The notes under the pieces: model-generated
Database searches by the model: none
Told to the model about the DNA's origin: nothing
What the model saw: the letters and a program-made list of their open reading frames with translations, nothing else
Made by a program: the position numbers and the translations under genes
Shown here: piece after piece, positions 63,950 through 64,000 of the stretch
Layout of the letters: each line of letters opens with the position of its first letter
How positions within the stretch are numbered: the first letter of the stretch is position 1
Assembly: GCF_000445125.1 (NCBI RefSeq)
Contig: NZ_ATHL01000089.1
Span: forward strand, 20,041 to 84,040
DNA: 64,000 nucleotides
Source: Novosphingobium lindaniclasticum LE124
GTDB lineage: Bacteria; Pseudomonadota; Alphaproteobacteria; Sphingomonadales; Sphingomonadaceae
Direction: 5' to 3'

Positions 63950-64000
63950 CCCTGTCGATGCCGGGCCCTGTCGATGCCGGGCCCTGTCGATGCCGGGCCC
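63950..64000. repeat. 16-bp tandem repeat, cut by the window edge
   Basis: Three perfect copies of CCCTGTCGATGCCGGG (63950-63965, 63966-63981, 63982-63997) followed by CCC, running to the last base. Each unit contains CCCTGTCGATG. The array may continue outside the window. It lies upstream of the minus-strand SDR gene. Confidence 0.92.

Overview
The window is a gene-dense, high-GC stretch of alphaproteobacterial chromosome, most likely from a sphingomonad (Novosphingobium/Sphingobium/Sphingomonas type). Pointers are the two very large TonB-dependent receptors, the ChpT phosphotransferase, the TauE plus TIGR02186 pair, the MlaB-MlaE fusion, GatCAB, a class A RNase P RNA and REP-like GTCCCGGAT hairpins. 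No prophage, integrase, transposase or CRISPR array is visible. All identifications are by eye from sequence motifs, with no database search.

Layout. 1-1018: end of a pirin gene and an OsmC-family gene. 1233-10083: a C4-dicarboxylate locus, with the DctB/DctD two-component system on the minus strand, divergent from dctA, an AlgE-like porin, NAD-malic enzyme and a Gfo/Idh/MocA oxidoreductase. 10328-14571: rpoH, rluD, a JAMM peptidase, chpT, an AmpD-like amidase and rnpB. 14712-24662: metallophosphatase, gloA, a compact NfrB/NfrA-like glycosyltransferase and outer-membrane pair, TauE/TIGR02186, a HerA-like ATPase, a MATE exporter and queE. 25027-31545: valS and an Mla-type lipid transport operon. 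31773-34999: a minus-strand operon crcB-rlu-HAD-small membrane protein-atp12 in which all four junctions are 4-nt overlaps. 35612-43878: rpsU, two tandem FKBP genes, gatCAB, a small hypothetical and an M16 protease. 44247-46826: clpB behind a recognisable sigma-32 promoter. 46885-60350: two TonB-dependent receptors flanked by a 2OG-Fe(II) oxygenase, a TPR-sulfotransferase, an Asp/Asn beta-hydroxylase-like protein and a TPR-2OG oxygenase. 60433-64000: a small secreted protein, an SDR-TetR-MTAP operon, a second SDR and a 16-bp tandem repeat at the window edge.

How parts work together. The dicarboxylate locus reads as a unit: sensing (DctB), regulation (DctD), inner-membrane uptake (DctA), probable outer-membrane uptake (porin) and conversion of malate to pyruvate. 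Its DctD has lost the sigma-54-contacting GAFTGA segment, and the dctA upstream region has two DctD-like dyads but no clear -24/-12 promoter. This suggests the circuit has moved to the housekeeping sigma factor. RpoH (10328) and its probable target clpB (44247) lie in the same window.

The best candidates for something undescribed are: (a) the TonB-receptor locus with four predicted protein- or ligand-modifying enzymes; (b) a roughly 200-bp intergenic element present three times, each copy with a GC-rich hairpin near each end and compensatory base changes, lying next to gene 3' ends like a bidirectional terminator cassette; (c) the rewired DctB/DctD/dctA circuit; and (d) the minimal NfrB/NfrA-like pair.
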